Notes under the pieces: generated by a model
The model's input: the letters and a program-made list of their open reading frames with translations, nothing else
Databases searched by the model: none
Told to the model about the DNA's origin: nothing
Translations under genes and position numbers: made by a program
Shown: one piece after another, positions 9,432 to 18,594 of the stretch
Layout: every line of letters starts with the position of its first letter
Position numbering within the stretch: the first letter of the stretch is position 1
NCBI RefSeq assembly: GCF_041538045.1
Contig: NZ_JBGOSE010000011.1
Coordinates: 62,001-126,000 of the forward strand
Origin: Aliiglaciecola sp041538045
Lineage (GTDB): Bacteria > Pseudomonadota > Gammaproteobacteria > Enterobacterales > Alteromonadaceae
Length of the DNA stretch: 64,000 nt
Direction of reading: 5' to 3'

Positions 9432-10247
9432 ATGAAGCTCAAAAGTAGGGAAGTCAATATCTTTAGCATGTCGGCTTTAGATTTGTTTGCTTCTGGAATG
9501 GGGGCATTTATTTTACTTGCCGTTATTTCACTTCCGTTCTTTGGGAATGTGTCGAAAATTCCTACCTCTGCGCCACAAACGTGCCCAGAAGTAAAAGTGT
9601 GTCCACCGCCGAGCACGCCAAAACCCGATCCTGTTCCCGCTCCAGCCCCATCAGGTTTTCAAAAAATGCAAACACTAGACTTGGTTGTTGTCCTCGATGT
9701 GACCGGCAGTATGGGGCAAGAAATTAATGGATTGCGCGCTGAAATTGGCAATATTGCCCGCATCATTGAGATGTTATCTGATTCAGCGGCTATGCGAATA
9801 GTCGCTTTTGGTGATAAAAACTTTGATCGACCCGTATCGCAATTTCCCCTTACTTTAACTAAAGATATTACGGTCTTAAAGTCTTACTTAGATCAAGTGA
9901 ATCTAGACTTAGGTAAAGGCAAAGGGTTCAACCCAGGCGACAACGGGGAATCTGTGTATGCCGGATTTGAAGAGGCCTCGGAAACCAAGTGGCGCTCAGA
10001 AGCTCAGCGCCGAGTGATTTTTATTATCACCGATGACGAAGCTCACTCAGGTGAATCTCGACCTTTGATGAGCAAAGTTCAAAACTTTGCGAACGACAAA
10101 TACAGTGTTTCAGTGCGCTACTCTGGTGATGAGGATCACGAAAAAGAGTTTTATCAAGAGTTGGTGAAATCTGGTTTAGGTAATTATTTAGATGCTTCCG
10201 ATGGCTCTCTAACTGCGGCGTTACTCATAGCGCTCATGCCTAAGTAG
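9432..10247 (+). CDS. vWA-domain protein with MotB/ExbD-like membrane anchor
   Basis: A 271-residue protein with one N-terminal TM (about residues 14-38), a Pro-rich linker (about 55-75) and a von Willebrand factor A domain (about 80-270). The MIDAS motif is intact: DVTGSMG with Asp89, Thr91 and Ser93, which would bind a divalent cation and a partner protein. The anchor starts SALDLFASGMGAFILL: an Asp (residue 17) at the cytoplasmic end of the helix, followed by small residues and an Ala-Phe pair, as in MotB, ExbD and TolR. This suggests pairing with the TolQ-like protein at 5457, with the vWA domain in the periplasm. That pairing is inference; there is no OmpA-like peptidoglycan-binding domain. 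Confidence 0.85.
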   Translation: MKLKSREVNIFSMSALDLFASGMGAFILLAVISLPFFGNVSKIPTSAPQTCPEVKVCPPPSTPKPDPVPAPAPSGFQKMQTLDLVVVLDVTGSMGQEINGLRAEIGNIARIIEMLSDSAAMRIVAFGDKNFDRPVSQFPLTLTKDITVLKSYLDQVNLDLGKGKGFNPGDNGESVYAGFEEASETKWRSEAQRRVIFIITDDEAHSGESRPLMSKVQNFANDKYSVSVRYSGDEDHEKEFYQELVKSGLGNYLDASDGSLTAALLIALMPK

Positions 10248-10262
10248 CACGAGAGAAGTAAC

Positions 10263-11150
10263 ATGACGCGAGCACTGCAACCTGGCAATCGAATACATCG
10301 TTATGTGATTGAAGACGTGCTGGGGAGCGGGGGGTTTGGTGTGGTGTATCTGGCTCAACATGCCTCACTTGAATATCGGGTCGTGATTAAAGAATATCTA
10401 CCCAATCAAATTGCCCATCGCGTTGACGGCGTGGTTAAACCATTTATGGCCGATTTAGTGCAAGTATATGAAACCGCTTTACAGCAGTTCAAACATGAAT
10501 GTGAAACTCTGCTGACCTTAGATCATGACAACATTGTCTATGTCTACGATTGCTTTTATGAAGCAGGTACCGCCTATATGGTTATGCACCAAGAGATTGG
10601 TAATACCTTATGGGAAAGTTATGTACAGCAAATTGAACACCATAATCAGCCATTTACCTGGCAGCAGGTTAGTGCGGTATTGCCTGGCGTTTTAGCTGGC
10701 CTAGACTATTTGCACCAACAAAATTTAGTGCACAGAGATATGAAAGCCAGCAACGTATTTTTGCGTTCTGGTTCACAACTACATCCGATATTAATAGATT
10801 TTGGCGCAGTAAAAGTTGCTGGTGGTTATGTGAGTCAACAAGCTCAAAATACCCAGTCTTATGCTGCATTGGAGCAAGAATATAATATTTTCCCCATCGG
10901 CCCATGGACTGATATCCATGCCCTAGGGGTAATGATCATCGAATTATTAACTGGACAACGGCCAATTAAAGCTTTTGACCGGTACACCCAATCGGGCACC
11001 GATGGCAGTGATCCAATTTTAATGTTGTTAGAACAGGTATCCCACTGCTGTGGAGAAGATCTTGCCAATGCATTGTTTTATGCAACGCAACTACAACCAG
11101 AACATCGATATCAAAATATCAGCGAATTTAAAGCCGCGTTGTCACTATAG
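10263..11150 (+). CDS. Ser/Thr protein kinase, bare catalytic domain
   Basis: A 295-residue Hanks-type kinase consisting only of the catalytic domain. Motifs in order: glycine loop GSGGFGVVY, catalytic Lys in VVIKEYLP, HRDMKASNV catalytic loop, DFGAVK, and the APE-equivalent reading YAALEQ. No transmembrane or sensor segment follows, so it is cytosolic or recruited by partners. It is 15 bp downstream of the vWA gene and 23 bp upstream of the second phosphatase, forming a vWA-kinase-PP2C trio like the predicted TerY-P triad of tellurite-resistance-linked systems. It is clearly more divergent from the two downstream kinases than they are from each other. Confidence 0.92.
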   Translation: MTRALQPGNRIHRYVIEDVLGSGGFGVVYLAQHASLEYRVVIKEYLPNQIAHRVDGVVKPFMADLVQVYETALQQFKHECETLLTLDHDNIVYVYDCFYEAGTAYMVMHQEIGNTLWESYVQQIEHHNQPFTWQQVSAVLPGVLAGLDYLHQQNLVHRDMKASNVFLRSGSQLHPILIDFGAVKVAGGYVSQQAQNTQSYAALEQEYNIFPIGPWTDIHALGVMIIELLTGQRPIKAFDRYTQSGTDGSDPILMLLEQVSHCCGEDLANALFYATQLQPEHRYQNISEFKAALSL

Positions 11151-11173
11151 ATAGGCTTGCAAGGGAATTATAA

Positions 11174-13132
11174 ATGTCTAATAACCGTATTATTTTTGAA
11201 AAATCTGAACAAGCAGGCAGAAAGTATAATCAAGACCGTTATGCTTATCATTTAAGTGAAGATAACAGTGATATTTTAATTGTCGTTGCTGATGGCGTGG
11301 GGGGGACTAAACAAGGTGAATTAGCTGCCGAAATTATTGCTGACAAAAGTGGTGTTTTTTGGCAAAAACGCGAAGAGTTTGCAAATGGCGAAGATTTTTT
11401 AAATACTTTTGCTGATGAATGTAATTTGGCCATTAAACAAACCTGTGAACAAGGTACATCCACAGCCGCAACCTTAACGGCGTTACTGCAATTAAACGGC
11501 GAGTTAGTCTCTGCTCATGCCGGAGACTCGCGAATTTACCAATATGATCACTCCGGTAAAGTCAAACAAAGTAAAGATCACTCATTGGCTTACGCCAAAT
11601 TTTTAATGGGTGAAATTAGTGAAGATGAGTTGGCAACCCACCCCAGCCAAACCCAACTGTTAAATTGCCTAGATGGCAGTGAAAGTGCCCATTGTGAAAT
11701 TAATCAATGGCAGTTAAATGCAGGCGAATATTTTGTTCTGTGTACCGATGGCTTTTGGGAAATATTCGACAATGATGAGACTTTAGAATTAATCAAAAAT
11801 GACAATCGAGAGTACATCTTCGCCAATCGAATTGACGAAACCTTGCAAACAAAACCCGGTCAAGACAACACCACAGTGGTGTTATCCCAACTAGATAAAT
11901 CTAAAGCGGTGCCAATTACAGCTGCTGCAAATGCCGAAGCAAGTGAGGGTTTGCCTCAAAATTCATCTCCCAATAATACGCCAGCCTCGTCACTATCTAA
12001 AACTGTTGCACAAGATGACGCTAAACCGTTACTCAATTGGAAAGTAATTGTTTTAGGGCTGGTAGCATTTATGTTGATAGTGTTGCTGTATTTTACCTAT
12101 CGTAATTACATGCAAAACTGTTGTTCGGCTGAACCAGCGTTATCAGTTGAAGAGCAGCTCGATTCGTCCTCTAGCGGCGATGATTTCCCTGCGCCTGTCA
12201 TTACTAACCCTAGCTCTGAGCTCGAGTATAACGTGGCCGGAGAAGCGCAAAAACCAGCGGAAGTTGGGGAACAGATTATTGAGCAAGTAGAAAAAACAGT
12301 GGGGGATGTGGGTGAAATCTTAGAGCAAGTAGAACCGCCTATTTCGGAAGATTTAAAAGCGCCGCTAAGTGATGCTAAACATACCCTTGAAAGAGCTTTA
12401 TCCGATGCTGAAGATGCTTTATCCGACGCTGATGATGCTTTTTCCGACGCTGAGGGCTCTTTACCACAAGCTGATGGCTCCTTACCTGATGCTGAGGATT
12501 CGAATAATCTAGAATCGTCATCATCCGCGCTGAAAAACTTTGTCAATAGTGATGAGGTAGTGCCAGATGCAGCTATGGATGAGCAAGGTGACGTCTCTGG
12601 GCCTGCCGACTTAAATGCAAATTTAGATTCTGCACCGAGTTTGTCATTAGACGTAGCACTTGGAGAAGATCCCATTGCGAAACTTGAAGCGCGTTTAAGC
12701 CAAGATGGTAGGGTCTCCAAAGACAGTAAATTAGACAAAATTGATGAGATGAAAGATCAATATACAGAAATCATCACTGTGCAATTAAAAGTCAAAAACA
12801 CACCTGTTTACGGTGCGGTATTGCGTTACCAAAAAACCAGTTCAGGTATCGAAGTCATCGCTGGCAAAGTCAGTAATTTACCTAATGTTCCTGACGCGCC
12901 TACCCACGATTTTATGAGTTGCTTTAGTCAATATCAGAATGCACAAGAACAACAAGGAAAAGCAATTGAAAAAGGTCAATCTGAACCTTTGCTTTACATT
13001 GATGCCGCCAGCTCTGGTTATTTTTGGTTAGCTGACATTATCGTCACAGAAACAGGACAGGCGTTCGATTTGTTTTTGCTAGATAAAAGCTGTGAGTCAC
13101 TACGTCTAGTGTCTAAACACGTTAGTCATTAA
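11174..13132 (+). CDS. PP2C phosphatase with TM and acidic-repeat outer domain
   Basis: A 652-residue protein. The N-terminal PP2C domain (about 1-245) has intact motifs: VADGVGGTKQGE, GTSTAATLTALL, AGDSRIYQYD, LCTDGFWE and GQDNTTVVL. A linker leads to one TM (about 288-312), then an acidic region containing five tandem 7-residue repeats of the ALSDAED type (about 408-442, 21-nt period in DNA), and a C-terminal domain (about 530-652) of unknown family. Inferred topology: phosphatase inside, tail outside, so the tail may sense an envelope state and set phosphatase activity. It directly follows the kinase at 10263, a natural kinase/phosphatase pair. Confidence 0.9.
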   Translation: MSNNRIIFEKSEQAGRKYNQDRYAYHLSEDNSDILIVVADGVGGTKQGELAAEIIADKSGVFWQKREEFANGEDFLNTFADECNLAIKQTCEQGTSTAATLTALLQLNGELVSAHAGDSRIYQYDHSGKVKQSKDHSLAYAKFLMGEISEDELATHPSQTQLLNCLDGSESAHCEINQWQLNAGEYFVLCTDGFWEIFDNDETLELIKNDNREYIFANRIDETLQTKPGQDNTTVVLSQLDKSKAVPITAAANAEASEGLPQNSSPNNTPASSLSKTVAQDDAKPLLNWKVIVLGLVAFMLIVLLYFTYRNYMQNCCSAEPALSVEEQLDSSSSGDDFPAPVITNPSSELEYNVAGEAQKPAEVGEQIIEQVEKTVGDVGEILEQVEPPISEDLKAPLSDAKHTLERALSDAEDALSDADDAFSDAEGSLPQADGSLPDAEDSNNLESSSSALKNFVNSDEVVPDAAMDEQGDVSGPADLNANLDSAPSLSLDVALGEDPIAKLEARLSQDGRVSKDSKLDKIDEMKDQYTEIITVQLKVKNTPVYGAVLRYQKTSSGIEVIAGKVSNLPNVPDAPTHDFMSCFSQYQNAQEQQGKAIEKGQSEPLLYIDAASSGYFWLADIIVTETGQAFDLFLLDKSCESLRLVSKHVSH

Positions 13133-13144
13133 GGACCATAAGTT

Positions 13145-15703
13145 GTGAGATACTTAACCTTAATTGCTGTTTTTATTAGCTTCTGCAGCACCGCCCATGA
13201 AGGTTTAGAAGGTGACTCTCTTGCTGGTGGCATAATATTGCAAGCACCTCGCATAGAAAGGTCTTTTGAACCGGTAAAGGCACCCATTCAATCAGAACAT
13301 GCTTTCAGCAATTGGGTAAAGGGTAATAAACAACTTTTAGGAATGTCGGATGCGGCACAAATACAAGTGCTACAAAGTACCTTTGAAGACAACGGCTACA
13401 GTGTCTATCGCATTCAACAACAATTAAATAATATTGATGTGTTTACCCATCAATCAGTGGTGATATTGTCTCAAGGGCAACCTATTAGTGCGCATTTAGT
13501 CACCACAGACTTACCTGCACCACCACCGCCAGTTTTGACAAGCTTAGAACATACTGTGAACACCACTTTAGCTAACTTAGAAATTGAATATCAGGACAAG
13601 CCAACACTTAAACCTGTCTATTTTAAAAGCGCAAAAGAGTTGGTATCTGCGGCCGTAGTAAAAGGCAAATTCCAAAAAGACAATTTAGATTATTTGTATA
13701 CGCTGGTTATCTCCAGTGCTGGGAAGGTTTTGCAGACAATACCCAATCATCTTGATTTTAGTTATGGACTAATTGATGTCGATGAAATGTGCAGCGCGGT
13801 GGGTTACCAGTCCCCAACTACCATTGTGCAATTACTGATAATGGCCGAAAGCGGGTATATTCAAACTTATCCTCCTGCAGAATCTCCATCTATGGCAAGT
13901 ACCACCAATGAACGCAAATTAGCGACTATGTTGGACGAAGCCAATGCCTATATGGAAGACCAATTTGGTCACCCGGGTATTGATAGGAATAACAAAGTGC
14001 AAGTTTTAGCATTTGTTGGGCAGCAATTTTATGAAGAAAGTTTGAGCTGTGCTGGTAACAATACAACTAATGCATTTTGGACGGAACTGAGTGACACTCT
14101 GGGGCTAATGCAAATCCATGCTCCCTTATTGCAAAACCCGGAAGTCATTATGCACGAACTTACACACGGTATTGTCGCATATGGTGCAGGACTGGTTTAT
14201 CAACAGCAATCGGGAGCACTAAACGAAGCCATTGGCGATGCTATTGGTATAGGGTTTGTAAGTTGGAAAAATAAACGCTTGCACGCCCCCGCCTCTAGTG
14301 ATTGGAAGCTAAAGTTAGGAAGTGAAGTTATACGCGACTTTAGTCATCCCATGCGTGTTCAAGGCATGCCTGATCACTATAGTGAACGCTATACTGGTAG
14401 CAAAGATCATGGTGGTGTACATATTAATTCATCAATTATTAACCATGCTTTTTATTTGTTATCTGAAGGTGGGGCGCACCGTCGCCTAGGTAGCGACAAC
14501 GTGCCTAAAATCGGAATGAAAAAAGCACTCCAAATATGGCAGTATGCTGCGACAAAGATTTTGACACAAACCTCTGATTTTGAAGATGCCCGTTATGCAT
14601 TTGCCAGATCAGCTGAGATTATTTACGGTAAATATAGCGAAGAAAGAACCGCAGTGCACATGGCCTTTGATGCCGTCGGAGTGAAAGGGCGTTGGACTAA
14701 AAATGTGCCGCCAGCACCTGCACCTAAACCCGATCCTAAACCCGATCCCCAACCTGATCCAAAACCCGATCCTAAGCCGGATCCAAAGCTTGACCCTAAA
14801 CCAGATACAACGTCTGATGTTAGTTCTAAATTACCGACAGAAGTGCTGTTTTTGGCTGGGGGATGTTTATTCTTGCTGTTGATGATTTTGTTTATCGTAC
14901 TCAAACGCTCTCGTCCGGGCAAACCTGAGAGTCCAAAATATGCACCTTACAACATCAATACAGGCTCTGAGCCTTCCAAAGGTCGCCAACATAAAGAGCC
15001 TAAGTCAACTCCAGTTGCTACCGGGAATTATGGATTTTTAGTGGTCAACAGAAAGGCTTACCCACTAGCAAATGCAGCTTTATCGGGTAAAGGAGTCACT
15101 GTAGGTCGTGCCGAGTCGGCAACTATATCTATTGATCACCCATCGGTCTCCAGTTTTCATATTCGTTTGTTTTTAAGTAATAAACAATTGCATATAGAAG
15201 ATTTAGGTTCGAGTTACGGTACCTTTATTAATGGTGAAAAAGTTAATAAACACCAAGAGATAAGAATAGATATAGGTGACAAAATTGTTCTCGCTGACTT
15301 GCCTTGCGGTTTATCTAAGAAACAACCATCTTCGTCTCAAGACACAGGGAAACAACCAAAGGGCTCATCTACTTTAACCTTGTTAACGGCTAAAGGACGT
15401 TTTCAACTAGACAGTGAAAAAGCCCTAGGTGAAGGGGGGGAAATTGGCCGCAATGAAAGTTGTTCACTGGTGATCCCTCACGATTCCGTTTCAGGCACCC
15501 ATGGTAAGTTTTTGTTTAAAGAGGGACATTGGTATTTTCAAGATTTAGGTTCGTCTTACGGGTCATTTTTGCAGAAAAATAACAAGCTTGAATCTATTGA
15601 AAAACACTCCGAACAGGAAATTAAAAATGGCAGTATTTTGTTTTTGGCAGACTTTAAAATTGAAGTGAATATTGACCAGAATGAAGCCAAAGTTAGGCTT
15701 TAA
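13145..15703 (+). CDS. M4-type metallopeptidase / TM / double FHA protein
   Basis: An 852-residue fusion. Order: signal peptide, an FTP-like propeptide region (about 50-130), an M4 thermolysin-like peptidase domain with zinc site HELTH (about 336-340) and downstream GALNEAIGD carrying the third Glu ligand, the later family stretch HINSSIINHAFYLL, a Pro-Asp-Pro-Lys repeat linker (about 522-553), one TM (about 565-587) and two FHA domains (about 625-720 with VGRAES, about 745-840 with IGRNES). In the family, M4 enzymes are secreted; here the peptidase would stay tethered in the periplasm with its FHA pair in the cytoplasm. FHA1 has SSFH where SRxH is usual. GTG start, supported by AGGA about 9 bp upstream. 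Confidence 0.9.
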   Translation: MRYLTLIAVFISFCSTAHEGLEGDSLAGGIILQAPRIERSFEPVKAPIQSEHAFSNWVKGNKQLLGMSDAAQIQVLQSTFEDNGYSVYRIQQQLNNIDVFTHQSVVILSQGQPISAHLVTTDLPAPPPPVLTSLEHTVNTTLANLEIEYQDKPTLKPVYFKSAKELVSAAVVKGKFQKDNLDYLYTLVISSAGKVLQTIPNHLDFSYGLIDVDEMCSAVGYQSPTTIVQLLIMAESGYIQTYPPAESPSMASTTNERKLATMLDEANAYMEDQFGHPGIDRNNKVQVLAFVGQQFYEESLSCAGNNTTNAFWTELSDTLGLMQIHAPLLQNPEVIMHELTHGIVAYGAGLVYQQQSGALNEAIGDAIGIGFVSWKNKRLHAPASSDWKLKLGSEVIRDFSHPMRVQGMPDHYSERYTGSKDHGGVHINSSIINHAFYLLSEGGAHRRLGSDNVPKIGMKKALQIWQYAATKILTQTSDFEDARYAFARSAEIIYGKYSEERTAVHMAFDAVGVKGRWTKNVPPAPAPKPDPKPDPQPDPKPDPKPDPKLDPKPDTTSDVSSKLPTEVLFLAGGCLFLLLMILFIVLKRSRPGKPESPKYAPYNINTGSEPSKGRQHKEPKSTPVATGNYGFLVVNRKAYPLANAALSGKGVTVGRAESATISIDHPSVSSFHIRLFLSNKQLHIEDLGSSYGTFINGEKVNKHQEIRIDIGDKIVLADLPCGLSKKQPSSSQDTGKQPKGSSTLTLLTAKGRFQLDSEKALGEGGEIGRNESCSLVIPHDSVSGTHGKFLFKEGHWYFQDLGSSYGSFLQKNNKLESIEKHSEQEIKNGSILFLADFKIEVNIDQNEAKVRL

Positions 15704-15795
15704 TTAACGAAAGATGTTAGACAGAAAATCAAATCTTGATGAAAATTACTAACCATAATTAGTCGTCGATTTTACAAATAATAAGAGCATTGAAT

Positions 15796-18258
15796 ATGGA
15801 AAACATACTAGCGCTTCCAACTGGAACTGAAATTAATCACTATGTAATTGAATCCGTGCTTGGACAAGGTGGATTTGGTGTGGTGTATAAAGCTCATCAT
15901 GCTCATTTAGACGAAGAAGTGGTCATTAAAGAGTTTTTGCCAGTTGAATTAGCAAGCCGCCAAGGGGAAACCGTCACCCCTCACGGGACCTCCAAACAAG
16001 ACGTATATGGTGATTGTTTAAGACGTTTCATGGAAGAGGGGCGTACTTTGGTAAAGTTACGCCATCCTAATGTAGTTCGATGTCGTGATTTGTTTACATC
16101 TAATGGTACAGCTTATTTAGTTATGGACTTTGAAGACGGATTAGCTCTAGATGAACTCATCAATAGCTTAGAATCCCAAGGTCAACATTACTCCCAAGAA
16201 CAATTGATGCATTTTTTACTGCCACTAGCTGATGGCTTAAATTATATTCATAGCAAAGGCGTACTGCATCGCGATATAAAGCCGGCTAATATTTTTATTC
16301 GTCGCAGTGACGGCTCCCCAGTTTTAATTGACTTTGGCGCGGCTAAACAAAACTTTGCGTTAGCTTCGCAATCCCAAGCGCCTTATACAGAGTTTTATGC
16401 GCCCATGGAGCAAATTGAAGGAGGAGGAGAGGCCAAACCTACCATCGACATCCACGCGTTTGGGGCATTAATCTATCGAATTGTAACGGGGGAGAAGGGC
16501 ACTAAGGCAGAGAGCCGTACTTTAGCATTTGCCATGGGCAAGCCTGATCCATTAGTGCCAGCGAGTAAACTGCAAAAAGGAGAGTTTAGCCAATCATTGT
16601 TAAATTTAGTGGATGATTGTCTGCAATTTAGAGCAATGGATCGTCCGCAATCTATGCAAGAAGTGAAAGGTCGATTACTAAAAAGCTCGAACAAAGTAGA
16701 GGGAGAGCCAGAAAAGCCACAGAATTTACTGGCAAAACTAGACGACTTAATTATGCTTGCGGGCAGTGATGGTGAGATCAGTGAAGCTGAGATGAAACTG
16801 ATTTTAGATAAGGCCGTGATCTTGACCATTGATCCTGTTGAAGCGCAACAATATGTGGTTTTAAAAGCAACTAAACACGGTTGGCGTTTCGAAAGTGCAC
16901 TTGAACAACCCAAGCCCGACGAACCACCCACCGTCAAACAGCCGAAAGCGACGGCAACAGAATCCCCAAAGCCCACACCCGAGGCTCCTAAACCAGTTGA
17001 CGAAAAAAAGCCTGTTTGGCCTGCCAATGATGAAGTTGAATCATCCGGTGGTTTGAAGTGGTTTGCCATTCTAGTGGTGCTAATTCTGGTATCTGGTGGG
17101 GGCTATTTTGGTTATACGGCTTATCAAGAAAAGCAAGACGAATTAGCAAGACACGAGCGTTATCTAGCACATAAACAACGTGAGTTAGATAAAGAAAAGC
17201 AGCAACAAGCAGAATTACTGGCTCAGCAGCAAGCGGAAAAAGATAAAAAAGAAGAGGATGATAGAGCATGGCAAGCCGCTGCAAAATTAAACTCCCGTAC
17301 TTCTTACCAACATTATCTCGATATGCAAACGGAAGGGCGCTACCGCACCTCGGCGCAAAACAGAATCGACCAATTCGAAAGAGTTGCCAAACAACGCCAA
17401 AGTGATGCGGCAGAGAAGAAAGCTTGGAATAAAGCAAAAGCCGCGAATACCGCAATGGATTATGATGGATTTTTGGAGCGATATCCTTCTGGCACTTATC
17501 GGTCGCAAGCTGAGGCGGCATTGCGACAATTGAGCAAAGAGGGCTTAAATCCCTCAGACCCTAAGGAGCAGTTTGTATTAGGTAACGACTATCGTACCGG
17601 CGAGAATGCCGATATTCCGGTGTCATATGCGCATTCTGTGTATTGGTACAAACGCTCTGCCGTACAAGATCATGCTGATTCAGCAAATAACTTAGGATAT
17701 ATGTATGAAAATGGTTATGGAGTAGACAAATCATTTTCTGAGGCTGCGAAATGGTATTTAAAATCGGCGGAGCTGGGAAGCGAGTATGGACAGAATAACA
17801 TGGGTGTTTTGTACCGAGACGGTGACGGTGTAACTCAATCCCTCTCGAAGGCCGTGTATTGGATTCGTAAATCCGCTGAACAAAATCATGCAAGTGCTCA
17901 ACATAACTTGGGTAATTTGTATCGAGACGGTAAAGGTGTGACACAGTCACAGACAAAAGCTACTGAATGGTACCGCAAAGCTGCTGATCAAGGACATGCC
18001 GGTGCTCAAGTTAGTTTAGGAATTCAGTACGAAAGGGGCGACGGCGTAGCGGTTTCCAATGCGGAGGCTGTCTATTGGTATCGAAAAGCGGCCGAACAGG
18101 GTAACCAATGGGGTCAATACGATTTAGGTCTAAGTTACGAATTTGGCCGAGGCGTGGAGAAGTCAATGTCAAAGGCAGTTGAGTGGTACCAAAAAGCCGC
18201 AAAACAAGGTCATACCGACTCGCAAAATAGGTTAACCAACAAAGGATATTCTTGGTAG
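15796..18258 (+). CDS. Ser/Thr kinase with TM and Sel1 repeats
   Basis: An 820-residue kinase. The catalytic domain (about 16-275) has GQGGFGVVYKA, VVIKEFLP, HRDIKPANIFIRR, DFGAAKQNF and YAPMEQIEG. Next comes a short helical segment with LAGSDGEISEAEM, like TerB/EF-hand-type stress domains (about 310-370), a Pro-rich linker, one TM (about 419-440), a charged coiled coil, and at least five Sel1 repeats (about 592-815, recurring YWYxKAAxQGH), which usually bind proteins. Inferred topology: kinase inside, repeats in the periplasm. The ATG at 15796 is preferred over an in-frame TTG at 15790: AAGAG is 8 bp upstream, and the protein then starts MENILALP like its paralogue at 18595. Confidence 0.92.
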   Translation: MENILALPTGTEINHYVIESVLGQGGFGVVYKAHHAHLDEEVVIKEFLPVELASRQGETVTPHGTSKQDVYGDCLRRFMEEGRTLVKLRHPNVVRCRDLFTSNGTAYLVMDFEDGLALDELINSLESQGQHYSQEQLMHFLLPLADGLNYIHSKGVLHRDIKPANIFIRRSDGSPVLIDFGAAKQNFALASQSQAPYTEFYAPMEQIEGGGEAKPTIDIHAFGALIYRIVTGEKGTKAESRTLAFAMGKPDPLVPASKLQKGEFSQSLLNLVDDCLQFRAMDRPQSMQEVKGRLLKSSNKVEGEPEKPQNLLAKLDDLIMLAGSDGEISEAEMKLILDKAVILTIDPVEAQQYVVLKATKHGWRFESALEQPKPDEPPTVKQPKATATESPKPTPEAPKPVDEKKPVWPANDEVESSGGLKWFAILVVLILVSGGGYFGYTAYQEKQDELARHERYLAHKQRELDKEKQQQAELLAQQQAEKDKKEEDDRAWQAAAKLNSRTSYQHYLDMQTEGRYRTSAQNRIDQFERVAKQRQSDAAEKKAWNKAKAANTAMDYDGFLERYPSGTYRSQAEAALRQLSKEGLNPSDPKEQFVLGNDYRTGENADIPVSYAHSVYWYKRSAVQDHADSANNLGYMYENGYGVDKSFSEAAKWYLKSAELGSEYGQNNMGVLYRDGDGVTQSLSKAVYWIRKSAEQNHASAQHNLGNLYRDGKGVTQSQTKATEWYRKAADQGHAGAQVSLGIQYERGDGVAVSNAEAVYWYRKAAEQGNQWGQYDLGLSYEFGRGVEKSMSKAVEWYQKAAKQGHTDSQNRLTNKGYSW

Positions 18259-18594
18259 GGTGATTAAGCACATATCGCACAGTGTTCACCAACCTTTTGA
18301 TCTCCCGAAAGAATTAAGATGAACACAATTTGAATTATGTATGAAACTATATACTGTAGCTAAGTTGGTTTTATTTTATGATAAAAACGTTTTTAGTATA
18401 GATACAAATGCAGCCTTTAAGGTGACGAATAGGATTGATAAACGTTTGTTGGCATAACAGTGAATGCAAACATGCAAAATAAAAAGTCGTTAACAGTAGT
18501 GAAAAGTCGCGAAAACTCGTAATTTACTGCAAAAACATATCAAATTAGTGGAATATGAAATGATAAAAACGGGAACGTTAGGGTGTAGTTATTA
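18259..18594. other. 336-bp intergenic region between paralogous kinases
   Basis: A+T-rich region separating the Sel1 kinase from the DnaJ-type kinase. I see no open frame of convincing length, no clear terminator and no clean -35/-10 pair. The gap is much larger than elsewhere in the island, so the last kinase may have its own promoter. Confidence 0.4.

Noticed and set aside
5457..10247. Zorya-type phage defence (ZorA/ZorB)
   Set aside because: The TolQ-like/MotB-like pair recalls ZorAB, but there is no OmpA-like domain on the partner and no ZorC, ZorD or ZorE gene.
12106..12738. 210-residue minus-strand frame
   Set aside because: Antisense of the phosphatase tail; its Ser/Ala-rich composition mirrors the acidic repeats of the real gene.
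16473..17069. 198-residue minus-strand frame
   Set aside because: Shadow of the Sel1 kinase gene with no start signal or recognisable domain.
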